Origin: Ceratopteris richardii
Lineage: Eukaryota > Streptophyta > Polypodiopsida > Polypodiales > Pteridaceae
Reading direction: 5' to 3'
DNA: 64,000 nt
Assembly (NCBI GenBank): GCA_020310875.1
Contig: CM035441.1
Span: 90,573,495 to 90,637,494, forward strand
Shown: in pieces, positions 45,886 through 58,200 of the stretch
Position numbering within the stretch: position 1 is the stretch's first letter
Layout of the letters: each line of letters opens with the position of its first letter
The notes under the pieces: generated by a model
The model's database searches: none
What the model was told of the DNA's origin: nothing
Seen by the model: the letters and a program-made list of their open reading frames with translations, nothing else
Program-made: the position numbers and the translations under genes

Positions 45886-48800
45886 TTTGGTATCAGAGCA
45901 CTAAGGTTTTGGTTACAGAACTTTAGATCTTTGGCATCAATGCATTAAGGCTCATTCATATCCCAGGTTCCTAGAATTCCAGTTTTACAACATATGAAAG
46001 CATCTTCTAGCATTTGACATTTGACATACACACTTAATCTAGATGAGTAGAGATTTGAGAATTAGACACTTCAGTTACATTCATCAGTGTGGAGTACGAA
46101 GTTGATGATCTGTTAGCAGCCGAATATTTTTGGAAGAGTATGCAAATACTTTACAAAAGTATTGTTTGAAGACCTAGACTTGATGAAGAGAAGAGTACTT
46201 CAAATTCAAGGAAGAACAATGGTTTAGAGAAGATGAAGAAATCAGATCAACATCAAATCACAGGTATCACTTTCTACTATCAGATTATCATTTGCAGGTC
46301 ATATCTTAGAAGAGCAGTTATGAAGAGATTTGAAGAGATTCAAGGAATACTTTTACACACTTTCATCATTTGAAAGTTAAAGGCTACATCAAAACAGGTA
46401 TCTAGAGGTTTTTCTAGAGAGTTTTGAGAAGATCTCTTTCATGGCAAGAAAGTTCATCTAAGAAGACAAGTGCAGAGATGAGATGAGTTTTTTTTTCAGC
46501 CAATTTTCTATTGTAAGTTGGTTGGATATCAAGGTACAAATGTATCTAGAGAAGGTAACTCTAGAAGGGTAATTCATCATTCAGATAAACGATTGGTGAA
46601 TTTAGTCATTTCAGACATTTGAAGCAGAATTTTGATTCAAAGATATGAGGAGATGATAAAACATGTTTCTATATTCAAGTTCCATTTATATACCATGTTT
46701 GTTTTATCTCTTACTCTTAGCATTAGAGAAAGAGAAAAATTCAGTTGAAGAAGTCAAGAGTGTTTGCTACTTCAAGATGAAGAGAACAAAAGGTATGGAA
46801 GAGAAGTTTGAAGATGTTGACATCATCAGGTGGAAGAAAGATGAAGAAAAAGAAAGTCCATCATTTCCAAAAGAAAAGTAAGGCTTCCTTTTCTCATATA
46901 TTTTCCATATACTTTTCCTATTTTATCCTCTACATCCAAAGACAAGTCTACGAGAACATCTTGTTTAAAGAAGAAGCAGTTTCTTGTTTTGCATTACACT
47001 TGGTCATGATTTAGTAGATTTGACAAAGAATTGCATTGAGAGAAACAAAAGCACTCATATGTGTATGAGTTATGTTGAAGCTTTTGAGCAGGCAGCTTAT
47101 ATGTTCCCTCAAAGAATTCTTGGAGTGTCAATACAGAGCTACTTGGTATATGACAAGTTGCAGAGAAGTATATTTCTTCTTTATCTAACTCTTGAGGTAA
47201 AAGAGTTTTTTGTAGCAGATGTTGAAGACTTGGGTTGAGGTTTTATGTTTGGAAAAGGTTACCTCATATTCAGTACTTTCAGAAACTTCAGAAAATTCAG
47301 ATTTGCTGATGTACAGGTCATTTGAAGAATCTACTTTCTATGATTGTCTAGATTTTTGGATACATGCTTGTATTCAAAAAGGTGTTCCATTAGATCCTAT
47401 CACTTGATTGAAAAGTGGAGTTAGCCAAAAGAAAATCAAGCAGGTACTATCACATTTCACCCGGGTAAAATATGAAAGTTATGAAGTATCAACTTGCAGC
47501 TTTTGGAGTTCTCAAGGTGAGAAGTTTGTCCACTTATGTTTCAAGTAAGAATTGTAGATTCTTGGAAAGGATTTGTTTGAAGAAAAGTTTTACAACTTTT
47601 TAAGAAGCATGGACACTTAGAGACATTCAGGTATCAAATCAAACATTCAGTCATGAAGGTTTGATAACAGCAGATTCTACACAGGAGAGATCATTGATCT
47701 TGAATGATCATGTATGATCTTGAGTATTTATGATTCAGTTGTCTATCCTTTGTTTGTGAAGATTCTTAACATTGGAGAAGTAAGTCAAAGATTCAAATTC
47801 TATCAGATTTGTGTTGCAAAGAGATAGAAATACTTGTTATGTTACAGAAGGTTATGAATCCTATAAAGCTTTCAGCAAGGTTTTGTTATGTTAGGATCAG
47901 CTAACCTTATTCTACAATATGAAAAGCTGAGGAATGATAGTGGAAGCTATTGGCAACTGCGCAGTGCTAATAAAAGGGTTCAGAGATTTTGTTTCAGATA
48001 CAGGTATTGATCACTGAACATCAGATTTATTGAAAGAAGGAAGACGTTCCACATTTCATAAAGTCTGATATACTTTGAAGAATTTTGGATACTAGTGTTA
48101 AGTCATCCAGGGGGGTGATGAAACATGAAGACTTATTTTCAAGCAATATGTGAAAGAATGTTGAGTCATACCTACAGGTATTCCTATTTCAGGTATTCCT
48201 ATATTTCCTTTGTCAGGTTTTCTTTATGTTCCAGCTTTGAAAGAAGAAGGAAGAAGGAGAATGTTTGGAGAAAGTTCCTATTCAGGAGAAGGTTCCAGAT
48301 TTCTAATTGAAGAGAAGCTTGATATTTCAGAAAGGTATATTTCAGATGTGCGCACATATATGTTTATACCAGGTTCTGAAGGAAAGAGGTATGAAGGATT
48401 TAAAGGATGAAGACATGATGACATCATAGATTTTTTGACTCATATTGAGTTGAGTACAGTCAGAGATGAACCAGCAGTGTTCATAATACACTAAGTTGTG
48501 AGTTGACAGTCACAGGTTCCAGGATTCAGTTCTTGATTTTTAGTGTATTTACATGACGCAGCAGAAGTACGTTGAGAAACTTTTTTGGAAGGTAAATGCA
48601 AATATATGGATCCTAGTGTATGTTTTCAGGTTTTTGAAGACAGGAGATAGCAGGTGCAGAGACAGTTCATGCTACAGTTGTCAAGCAGTGATTGCTTGAT
48701 GTGTACACTATTAGGATATCTAGTTTGCATATTTTCTCAAGTATTATGGTTCATATTCAGCAAGTTCAGGTTTTTTGAAGGAAAGTCAAATTCAAGTTTG

Positions 48801-48903
48801 AAGGTCAGTGCGGGAGTACAAGCTTGAAGCTTATAATAGTTTGCAGCTTATGAAGTTTGCAGATTCAGTCCAGGTTGTACCAATATGACATTGCAGGGGG
48901 GAT
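45886..48903 (+). other. Interior of the nested element, non-coding
   Basis: Primer-binding site TGGTATCAGAGC lies at 45888-45899 (initiator-Met) and the polypurine tract GCAGGGGGGATT at about 48892-48903. Between them only short frames exist (46663-46881, 46984-47238, 48125-48310), none with a recognisable domain. The word CAGGTAT or CAGGTTT recurs many times, and a 16-17 bp unit beginning AGGTATTCCTAT is tandemly doubled at 48177-48210. I see no captured gene with confidence. Confidence 0.75.
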
Positions 48904-50375
48904 TGTTGGAATCAATATCCTATTGGACAAACAATGTCTCAATAATTTAGAGCATGTGTAGTAGACTTTTCTACTTCCTCTACAAGTTATTTCACAAGCA
49001 GACGGTCGCGCACAGGATCTGTAGCGTCTCTGTTCACTCCCTTGTACACACAACGGCGACCAGCGCCTTGGCTAGCTCGTTGGCCCTCCATCCTTGTGAC
49101 CTGCGTTCGAATCCTCTTGGCGGCAGCCCGCGGTAATTTCTTTTAAAACATGCTTTTGCTTTAACTTCAAAGAGAGACGACGGACGGGCGATGGAGCTTT
49201 TTATTCTATAGCGATCGCTAGTGTTTTATTTGCTTTTGGAGAAGAGCTTTTCATGGATAAAATACTATAAAACAAGAGTCTAGGGTCACTTCTATTTATC
49301 CTTCACCTAGGATCAACACAAGCTTTCTAGAGCTTGTACCTCAGTAGAGGTAGTGTTTCTTCTAGCACATGGGGCAGCCATGGTGCTAACTTGAAGCAGG
49401 TTTCGAGGGGCAGCTATGGAGTTCTTCTTGGTGATTCTTCGTGGAGAAGATGAAGGGTGTGCTCACACTCTAGCTCATGGAGAGGAGGTCATCTCTTGTT
49501 CATGGCAAGAAGACTTGGTCATTAGCAGCTTGATGGTGAGGATCGCCCATCTACATGATGTATTTGAAGATCATCTTCTACAGGAAGATGTTAGGTTGAA
49601 GATTATCTTCTACAAGAAGATGTCTGGCTACTTCAAAGACATTGGATGGGACCATCTACATGATTTTGAAGATTATCTTCTACAGGAAGATATTAGGTTG
49701 AAGATTGTCTTCTACAAGAAGATGTCGGGCTACTTCAAAGACATTAGATGGAGATTAACATAAGATTCACATCTTATGTTAAGTATTCAGGTACATATTC
49801 TCTTTATGCACACAGGTACTACTTGAAGTTTATGGAGGTTGTGGCGTTCATATCAGGAGGAGTCCTATTCGGCATAGGTACAAGAGAATCAGTACTTATA
49901 TGCTTTATGCATATTTTTATGAGGTGTTTGAGAAGGTGTGTTCACATGAGTTTGAGGATTTCCGTTCACACTGATCCTTCCTCTTTCAGTCACTCATATT
50001 CACTCTTCTATAACCTATAAGGTCACACATCTCATGTATATTCAGATTATTGCCCACACATCTGAATACGTTTGTTACATTGTACATTCACTCATTCATC
50101 TATTTCTCATCACATAGAGTGGTTGAGAGTTTTGCTCCCACATTGTACATTGAACATTGGTATATATGATACTATGAGTAAGCGATGGCTTACGTAACAC
50201 CTTACACATGTCGTCTATTCTTTCTCTATCTTTGTCTCATCATCTGTATGATTAAGTTGTGGTATGTTCATGTTTTGTAAATATGGAAGATTGCTAGAAT
50301 TAATGTTGTACATGAATGGAACTATGGAACCATGGACCTATGACATGAGCCTAAGGGCCTACCTCACTTCCAACA
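48904..50375 (+). repeat. Right LTR of the nested element (1472 bp)
   Basis: Same length as the left LTR. Differences seen are G/A and T/C at the first 20 bases and five further transitions. Carries the second copy of the pol III-like boxes (49069-49114). Confidence 0.95.
49416..49763 (+). CDS. Second copy of the 115-aa LTR-internal ORF
   Basis: Residue-for-residue identical to the product of 44926-45273. Same doubts apply: no family, and identity is expected from the recent insertion. Confidence 0.3.
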   Translation: MEFFLVILRGEDEGCAHTLAHGEEVISCSWQEDLVISSLMVRIAHLHDVFEDHLLQEDVRLKIIFYKKMSGYFKDIGWDHLHDFEDYLLQEDIRLKIVFYKKMSGYFKDIRWRLT

Positions 50376-50380
50376 GGCTG

Positions 50381-51661
50381 GTCCACAAATAAGTATAGAT
50401 CCATCAGGAAAAAGTCCTACAACTTTTTCTTGAAGGACAGGCTTATTTGGCGACACGCTAAAGGCAAGGTGAAGAGTCCACAGAGAGTACTAAGTTCGAG
50501 GAGTCTTCAGAGAAAAGTTATGAGAGAGATGCATGAGACCTTATGGGCAGGTCACAAAGGATTTTATGCTACATATGAGAAGATTAGGGAAGCCTACTGG
50601 TGGCCAGGGATTTATGTGAGTGTGAGAGATTTTGTAGACACTTGTGCTACATGCCAGGTGCATTCATGAGTTAGGCATAGAGACCCATTACATCCGACCT
50701 ACCCTCCTTGTATCCATTACAAGTGGGTAGTCGACCTTGTAACCATGCCCAAAGGGATAGATAAGATGAGATACATTGTACTTGCCAGAGAGGACTTGAC
50801 CAACCATGTGGAAGGTCGAGCTCTTTGTACGAAGACTACTTATAATGTATGCAAATTCCTTTTAGAAGAAGTGATCTCAAGATTCCGATATGTTGAGAAA
50901 GTGGTTGCAGACAGGGGAGAGTTGGATGCGAGAGAGGCAAAAGAGTTCTTTGATCATCATGGAATTCGATTGTCTCTCACCACTGCCTATAATCCAGAGG
51001 CAAATGGGAAAATCGAGAGAGGTCACCCTTCCATTGTGAAGGCGATCTCTAAGGCTTGCAGCGATGACATCAAGCAGTGGCCTAGGTTTCTTCCATTCGC
51101 GCTATGGGCTGATAGGATGACTTACACTCGATCCACAGGTTTCATGCCTGCTGAATTGATGTACTGTCAAAAGCCAATCTTCCCCATCCAGACTCAGATA
51201 GTGACATGGTTGACGCTCCCATGGAATGATGGTATGACGAGAGAAGAGTTATTATCATTGAGAATAAAGCAGTTAGAACAAGGAAATGAAAAGTTGAAAG
51301 AAGTAGTCCAAAAGTTAAAGGAGTCAAGGTTAAAGAACAAGATCTATTTTGACAAAACCCATCGACTCAGACCACGTAGGATTGAGGTAGATGATTGGGT
51401 GTTGGTGTATGATAGTACATTCGATACTCAGTACGATGCTAGGAAGAAATTGACTAAACGATGGTTTGGGCCGTATGTGGTTACGTCTATGTTTGAGAAT
51501 GGTACGCATGCACTTCGTGAGTTAGACAATACTCCTTTGAGATCTTTGATTGCAGGAAAGAGGATAAAATTATTCAAGAAAAGAAATGAAGCGGATTATG
51601 AGATTGAGCAAGAACTTCTGGAGGGAACTGATGACACTGAGGCTGATGCTAATGAAGAATG
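50381..51661 (+). pseudogene. Gypsy-C integrase
   Basis: Continues the pol frame after the nested element. The zinc-binding part has HETLWAGH and CATC, then a TGA at about 50668 after QVHS. The catalytic core has Asp in VVDLVTMP (50734), Asp in VVADRGELD (50910) and Glu in NGKIERG (51015). The last two are 35 codons apart, the D35E signature. The C-terminal part has RLRPRRIEVDDWVLVYDSTF and KLTKRWFGPYVV, a GPY-type module, and an acidic end at 51661. Apart from the one stop it is well kept. It integrates the cDNA into the chromosome. Confidence 0.93.
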
Positions 51662-52870
51662 ATAGACCATGAAGATAAAGAAAAGCTGGATCAAAATAAA
51701 GAAAAGTGACCAGGTGAAATGTTTTTGATTTGAGATTTGTTTTCTTTCTGTTAGAGCATATGCATTGCATTTGTGTGTATGATAAAGATATGTATGGATT
51801 TATAAAAATCATGCAGAATGAAGATAGCAAATATCTGTTATGGATTTGCATGAAGCATGAGTGACTAGGAAATTATATGAATGAGATCTGTTAGCAGACT
51901 AGAGATTTTGGGAGTGAAAGCTTGGGAATGTGATGGCATGCTTAGACCGAGTGCATGTATATGCTGATTGATTTGAACACTTAGTGAGTGGGAAACTTTG
52001 GATCCTAGTATTTGTTTCTTATGAGATCTTACCTCCATATGGATCATGATTTATAAAAAAATATTTATACTCATGCCAGCTTATATGTGTGTGCGTGTTG
52101 TTAGTGCGCTCAGATGGGCTAGTAGCCGGGTGGAACCACCTTGGTCGGGTGATCAAGGCCACGAGCTGTAGCTAGTTTCGTCGTAGGCCTGACCTATCTG
52201 TTGTCATGCTCCTGTATGGGTCGGTAGGCGGGTGGAGTCACTCTGATCGGGTGGTCAGAGCCACGAGCTGACGTCAATTTCATGCAGGGCTGACGTTGTG
52301 TATGTCGTGCGCTATGTCGGGTTGGCAGACAGGTGGAATAAACTTGGACGGGCGGACAAGTCCATGTGTCGCACCCGATTTCAACATAGGCCGATTTGTG
52401 AAAATGGAAGATAAAAAGAAATGTTGAGCTGAGATAAAGAGAAAAAGAAAAATGAAATGAAAAAAGAAAGAGAAAAGGAAAGATCTGATGGAGAGTTGGA
52501 CAGTAGGAGATAAATAGTAGAAATCGAGGTATATTCTACAAACCGAGTTAGTAGAAACATATGTATATGCTAGTACTTAGAATGAGCAGTTGGATCTGAA
52601 CCAGTTGAACAAACAAAAGATCTAGAAAGCCGACGATTTATTCATGTGATTACTTGTCAGATTGCAGACGTAGAAACATAATATGATGTTTGTGAAGCTT
52701 GAATCTACCTAATTTTCTAAAATTCATACCAATCCTTATAAAAATTGCATGACTGCATGAGATCATGATTTGAGTTTTGAAAAGAAAAAGATAAAAAGTG
52801 TAAAGAGATTTCAAAAGAACCCTGATACGCTTCTGTTGGATCTTGCAGGTTGGCCCATCGGGACGATGTG
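51662..52870 (+). other. 3' noncoding region of Gypsy-C with triple-hairpin element
   Basis: No reading frame. Homologous to Gypsy-B 25660-26863. The hairpins CCTTG/CAAGG (52139-52158), CTCTG/CAGAG (52241-52260) and ACTTG/CAAGT (52342-52361) have 10-nt loops and the same spacing as in Gypsy-B. The outer stem of unit 3 is CGGGT/ACCCG here against CGAGT/ACTCG in Gypsy-B (paired change). Unit 2 uses CCTGTATG/CATGCAGG (a G-U pair). Confidence 0.65.
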
Positions 52871-52889
52871 CAGGTTTAGCGGGGGCGAA
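52871..52889 (+). other. Polypurine tract of Gypsy-C
   Basis: CAGGTTTAGCGGGGGCGAA immediately before TGTCGAG of the 3' LTR. Confidence 0.88.
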
Positions 52890-54026
52890 TGTCGAGATGA
52901 AATCCCGCAGGGAGTGTGCACTGATTTTTTTCAAAAGTTCATTGTTTTATGAGTTTTGTGTGATGTTTTGACTAAAGAGTCGTATATTTCATGCATAATT
53001 TGGCCGATTTAATTGATTGTTTGATGCAAGAATAAGTTTGAGATGTATGTTAGAACCGTGTGAATAAACGGCTCACATTTGACCCTTGAAATTGATAGTT
53101 ATCCTAGGTGAAACCCTTGAAAATAATTAATTTTGTATATACAGTGTGAAACCAAAACTAAAAATAAAAAAGGACAAAATCAAAAATAGAATTAAGAGAT
53201 GGGATTTTCCAAGAATAGTAAGTGAACATGCATGGTCGTCTGAAAATGGAAAGTTGAGTAGGGAGGTTAGAAGATTCTAGAGAAGTCCTAGGTAGGGGGA
53301 AACCTATAAATAGGTGTCCAGACATCATTTATTTGCCCCCGTTGAACTTCTTGGTGGATCTTCCCTCCAGGTTTCTGATTATATGAAGAGAAGTGAAAGC
53401 ATTGAAGACGGAAGGTAAAGAGTACCCCACCCTATGGATCTCCTTGTGGATCGTCTCCTCCAGGCTTATGCGGTTTCTGATTATCTGAAGTAAAGAGAAG
53501 GGAGGCTACTGCTGAGGATACCTGAAGCAAAGAGCGGACCGAAGACCTGAAGAAAAGCTTGGACCGCGAAGACCAAAGCGGAATCTCGTGAGCAATTTCT
53601 TGCACTGTAGCGAGGGATCTATTTTATATACTAGCCGGCCCGCACTGTAGCGGCGGCTTCCATATTGTATCATCGCACCGCACTGTAGCCGTTTTATTGT
53701 ACCATCGGCCCGCACTATAGCGGCCTGTTCGTATCATTCATTTTATTGGAGGCTTCAGTTTCATTTCCGATTGTATCTTCGAGCTTGATCTACATCACGT
53801 GTATCACTGTGGTACCCCGATCGTCTCTTTTCGACGCCCACGGTCCCACGTCTCGACACTTCCGAGGGGCAAGGGACCCTACGAGGATCGCGCACGCTCC
53901 GGAGAGCACAGGCGAGGCGCCCAGCGCGCAGACGCCGCTCGCAGGACAACGGGAACGGCGCACCAGAGAGGGGCCTGATCCAACTCCACGCGCCGGCTTC
54001 CCGCCACGACCTCCTTCTTCCCGACA
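52890..54026 (+). repeat. 3' LTR of Gypsy-C (1137 bp)
   Basis: Complete: TGTCGAGATG...TTCCCGACA. TATA at 53304-53313. The ACTGTA array at about 53600-53725 is partly eroded (TTGCACTGTAGCGAG; GCCG for GCGG; ACTATA). GC-rich in its last 150 bp. Confidence 0.93.
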
Positions 54027-54954
54027 GCGCACAGTATAAACAAGAGCAAAAATAGAAGAAGAAAGAGAGAGGGAGAGACAGAGAGTTTTTAGTTATGGTT
54101 AGAAGAAGACGCCAGAGATCGCGTATGTAGAAGAAGACGCCAGAGATCGCGTATGTAAAGATGAATAACAGAAACCTGAAATGTCGGGTATTCATCTGAG
54201 AGAGATGGTAGGAAGGAACTACTCACTGTAGGAGAGTTTCTGTAGCTTGAGCAAGAAGAGGCCAAGCCTGTTTGTACACATCTTCTCTAATAGAAAACAC
54301 ATGTTCATGTGGAAATTCTCGTGCACTGTTCGTATGTGAAGAAACCGAAGTATTGTCATACTACGGTTAAAGATAGTTAACAGTTACAGTTTCTAAGTAA
54401 ACGAGTAATTTCCGGTAGAAGAACGAAGTAGATCTCGGAGAGTAATGCGAAGTTTTGTATGAGAAATAGCTCATTCTGTAGCTAGACATCTCTACTTTCA
54501 ATTGATCAAAGGTTCTGGTGGAAAAGATATCTACACACAGTACAAAGCCTGACCGGAAAGAGGTTTTCTGAACTAGTGGAGTTTTTTCTTAAACTTCAGG
54601 AAGAGTTCAGTAAGTTAAGGAAGTTCACGCATCACTCCCTTACTTCATAAACATTCACTTGAAGTAATTATAATCAGAATTGAAGTTCATTCCGGTACAA
54701 TTCCGGTACGATCACGGTCTCAGTCCAGTGACAGTCTGGTTAAGTTTCGGTGAAATTTTTCAGTGAATTTAGAGCGCAGTCTTATACGTTGAGCGTCAGA
54801 AACTTTGATAAGCTATTGATTGATTACAGAGCTGTTCTAAATCACACTAGCTTAGTTCTTCTTGGGCGTGGCGAATTCCGCAGGCTTAATAAGGTTCAGC
54901 CTTCGTCGCGTCGACAAGAAGTGGTATTAGGAAGAGCCGAGTAAAACCACATCA
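54027..54954 (+). repeat. 5' LTR of Copia-E (truncated)
   Basis: Ends ACCACATCA. Contains TATAAACAAG at 54035-54044 (TATAAATAAG in the 3' LTR) and a 28-bp tandem repeat (54101-54128, 54129-54156) with the word GACGCCAGAGATCGCG. Confidence 0.92.
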
Positions 54955-54955
54955 G

Positions 54956-55073
54956 TGGTATCAGAGCCAGAATATCCACCCTCAATTGGTGTCAGAGCCA
55001 AGGATAGATCCAAGAGCAAGGGCGAATCGACTACAACTGGATATCAGAGCTAGGCGTATCTAATCAGAGCAGG
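54956..55073 (+). other. Primer-binding site of Copia-E plus PBS-like repeats
   Basis: TGGTATCAGAGCC at 54956-54968 is the initiator-Met primer site. Degenerate copies follow: TGGTGTCAGAGCC (54987-54999), TGGATATCAGAGCT (55038-55051) and TAATCAGAGCAGG (55061-55073). Only the first is adjacent to the LTR. Confidence 0.85.
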
Positions 55074-55287
55074 CTAAGACCCAAGAGCCGAAAGATTCTG
55101 AAAAGCAGAAAGGTTCTCAAGGAACAACCGGAAGTGAAGATACAAGAGAAGTTGAAAACTTTCATAAGGAAAGGAGAACGCTAAAGAGATCAATAGCAAA
55201 CGGTATCAAGAAGTATTCTGAAGTCATCCTCAAGAGTAAAGGTTTGTGAAAGGTAAAACCCTTAACATCATACTCACTGGAAAAATT

Positions 55288-58200
55288 ATGGCAGACCACG
55301 TTGCTATTGACAAACTGGACAGAGATAATTATCCTGCATGGGTAATGCACATGGAAGCCTTACTTATGAGTAAGGACTTAATGATGTATGTGACCGGAGA
55401 AGAAAAGAAGCCGACTTTCGAAGATGATAGTCAACCAGAAAAAGAAGAATTAGAAGCCTTGAAGCTGTGGCAGAAGAAAGATGCAATGGCAAGAGCCTAC
55501 ATCTATAATACCGTAACAGACCATCTACTACCGCACATTAGAGGTCTGGAGAAAGCAGAGGACATATGGAGTGCATTGGAAGATCATTTCCAAAATACTA
55601 CGAAAGCTAGGAAGGCTAGCTTATGGTCCGAATTTACGACATTCAAAAAGAAGTTGAGTCAAAGCATTAGTGACTATGTTACTAAAATGAAGGACCTAGC
55701 AAATAGTCTTGGATGCATAAATGAAGAAGTCGAAGATCACAGATTGATAGCACAAGTGCTCACAGGTTTGAGAGGAGATGAAAGGTGGAAACCTTTCGTA
55801 CTCTCAATTGAACTTTCTTTAAATCATTTCGTGCCAGATTTAAATTAGTTGCTTGGTTTGATGCTCACATATGAGCAAAACCTGAAAGGAGATGCAGATA
55901 AAGGACAAAGTTCAGCGATGTACATGAAAAACAAGAAGAAAGACAAAGGTCAACCAAAAGACGAAGAAGAGTCGAGCTCTCAGGCCTATTACGCAAGAGG
56001 TAAAGGCACTGGCAGAGGAAGAGCAAGAGGTTTTGGAAGAGGAAGAAGTAGCCAGAATACCAACAAGAATGCTTGCTGGATTTGTGGATTAAGTAATCAT
56101 CTAGCTCATGACTGTTGGCACAATCAACAAGGATCAAATCAGAATCAGAACAATAATAGCAGAATTAGGAGCGGAAGATATCAAAGAGGCAAACAAGGCC
56201 AAAGAGGCGGTTATGGTAGAGGTGGAGCGAGAAGTTGGGGACAGAATCAATCCTACAACACCACCTACAACAACTACGCAAATGACACGCAGAATGAAAG
56301 TCATACATCGTTGATGATGAAATCTATTAGCACATCAGAAAATGAAGACCTAAAGGTATTTTACATTGATTCTGGATGCTCTAATCATTTGTCAGGAAAT
56401 ATAGAACTGATGTCAGAACTAGAAAAAGATAGTTCTAGTCACACTGTTCAAACAGGTGACAATACGAGACATAACGTACATTCAATTGGAAAAGTGAAAT
56501 GCAAGAGTGGAGCAGATTTGCTAACCAATGTTTTGTATGTTCCAACAATACCGAAAAATTTGATCAGTGTGGGACAGATAGTTGAAAAAGCTTTTCAGGT
56601 CAGATTTACAGACAAAGGAGTATTTGTAGAAGATCCTGAGAATGGATATAATCATATCGTTTCTGGAATGAAAAAAGGAAGACTCTTTACTTTAAGAGTA
56701 CAAGGGAACATCGGCCAAGCGTTGCTCACACATGGTGAGAAGGTGATTACAGAACTTGATCTATGGCATAAGAGATTAGGTCATTTCAATGAAAAAGGAA
56801 TTAAAGCTATGATCGCAAATCAGTCTGTACTGGGATTACCGAACATACAGAATCAACATATGATTCATAAGTGCGAAGCATGTCAGATGGGAAAAGCCCA
56901 CAGGCTACCTTTCCAGAAGAAAGGATTCAAACATGATGGAGTACTCGAGCTTATTCATACAGATGTATGGGGGCCAACGAAAGAAGGATCAATCAGCAGA
57001 TCGAGGTACTATGTCTTATTCATTGATGATGCAACAAGGTGGATAACTCTTTATGTTTTGAAAGAGAAATGAGAAGTGTTTGGAGCTTTCAGGCATTTTC
57101 ATGCATATGCTGAAAGACTTACCGGACGAAAACTTAAAAGACTGAGGTCTGATGGAGAAGGAGAATACTTCTCCCGAGAATTCAATGACTATCTTTGGAA
57201 CGTAGGTATTAAGAGAGAAATAACTTGCAGGTATACACCACAACAAAATGAAGTAGCAGAAAGAAGGAACCGAGTTCTAGTTGAATTTGCACGAGCTATG
57301 CTAAACGAAAAAGATTGTCCAAATTATCTTTGGGCTGAAGCTATAAACACAGCTACATACTTGGTAAACAGATTACCATGTACAACATTAGAAGGAATGA
57401 TCCCTTATGAAGCTTGGTGGGGAAAGAAGCCAACACTTGATCATTGCAAAGTGTTTGGATCAGTAGCGAATGCTTATGTACCATCACAACTGAGACATAA
57501 GCTTGAACCGAAAGCAGAGAAATATGTGTTCATCGGATATTATGAAAAACAGATGGGTTATAGGTTATGGAGTCCTCTAACGAAACAGTTTATTGTTTCT
57601 AGAGATGTTACTTTTGATGAACAGAAAAACTGGTATGCAGATCAAAGTCATACGACTGAAGAAATTGAAGAAGAGGTAAGAAGGAAAGAGAAAGGAAAAT
57701 TAATTGTGCAGGTGAGCAGAGATGAAGATCATATGCAGGCAAGTACGTTCAGGATCGGATCAGGTATGAGAAATGAAGATGAAGAAGTGTATTCAGACAC
57801 TTATGAAGAACCAAGAAGGTCAAGCAGGACTAGAAGACAACCAGAAAGGTATTCATATGATACCTCATACATAACTCAGAAAGATTACGCATATATGGTC
57901 AAAGATGATGAAGAACCACAGAGCTATGATGAAGCTAAAGGCACGAAGCAATGGGAAGAAGCAATGAAAGAAGAAATCAGCACACTGGAGGAGAACAAGA
58001 CATGGGAACTTGTTCCAAAACCAAATGGTAAGAAAGTAATCGGAAATAAATGGGTTTTCAAAGTAAAGAAATTTGTAGATGGAAGGATAGCCAGACACAA
58101 AGCAAGGCTGGTGGTCAAAGGCTATGCCCAGACGCATGGCATAGATTATGATGAGACGTTTAGTCCGGTGGCAAGAATGTCAACCATAAGGACAGTAATT

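Larger units (their letters stand above)
44414..50375 (+). mobile_element. Young non-autonomous copia-type element (LARD-like) inside Gypsy-C
   Basis: LTRs 44414-45885 and 48904-50375 are both 1472 bp with about seven differences seen, all transitions. A perfect 5-bp target duplication GGCTG flanks it (44409-44413, 50376-50380). Ends are TGTTGG...CCAACA. An initiator-Met primer site follows the left LTR and a G-run polypurine tract precedes the right. The 3.0-kb interior (45886-48903) has no gag, protease, RT or integrase homology, so it must be mobilised in trans. Calling it copia-type rests on the primer site, termini and polypurine tract only. Confidence 0.93.
38035..54026 (+). mobile_element. 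Gypsy-C, Ty3/gypsy element carrying a nested insertion
   Basis: LTRs 38035-39140 and 52890-54026 are near-identical over about 1.1 kb. The left LTR lacks its first 40-odd bases, so the left junction is a deletion, not an intact end. The internal order is primer site, gag, protease, RT, RNase H, integrase (Ty3 order). Integrase is separated from RNase H by the nested element at 44414-50375. Removing that element and one copy of its GGCTG duplication restores a continuous frame (TLKPSLG joined to STNKYRS), parallel to the same region in Gypsy-A. The polyprotein carries many stops and one frameshift. The right end (CCGACA/GCGCA) lies inside the 5' LTR of Copia-E. Confidence 0.95.
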
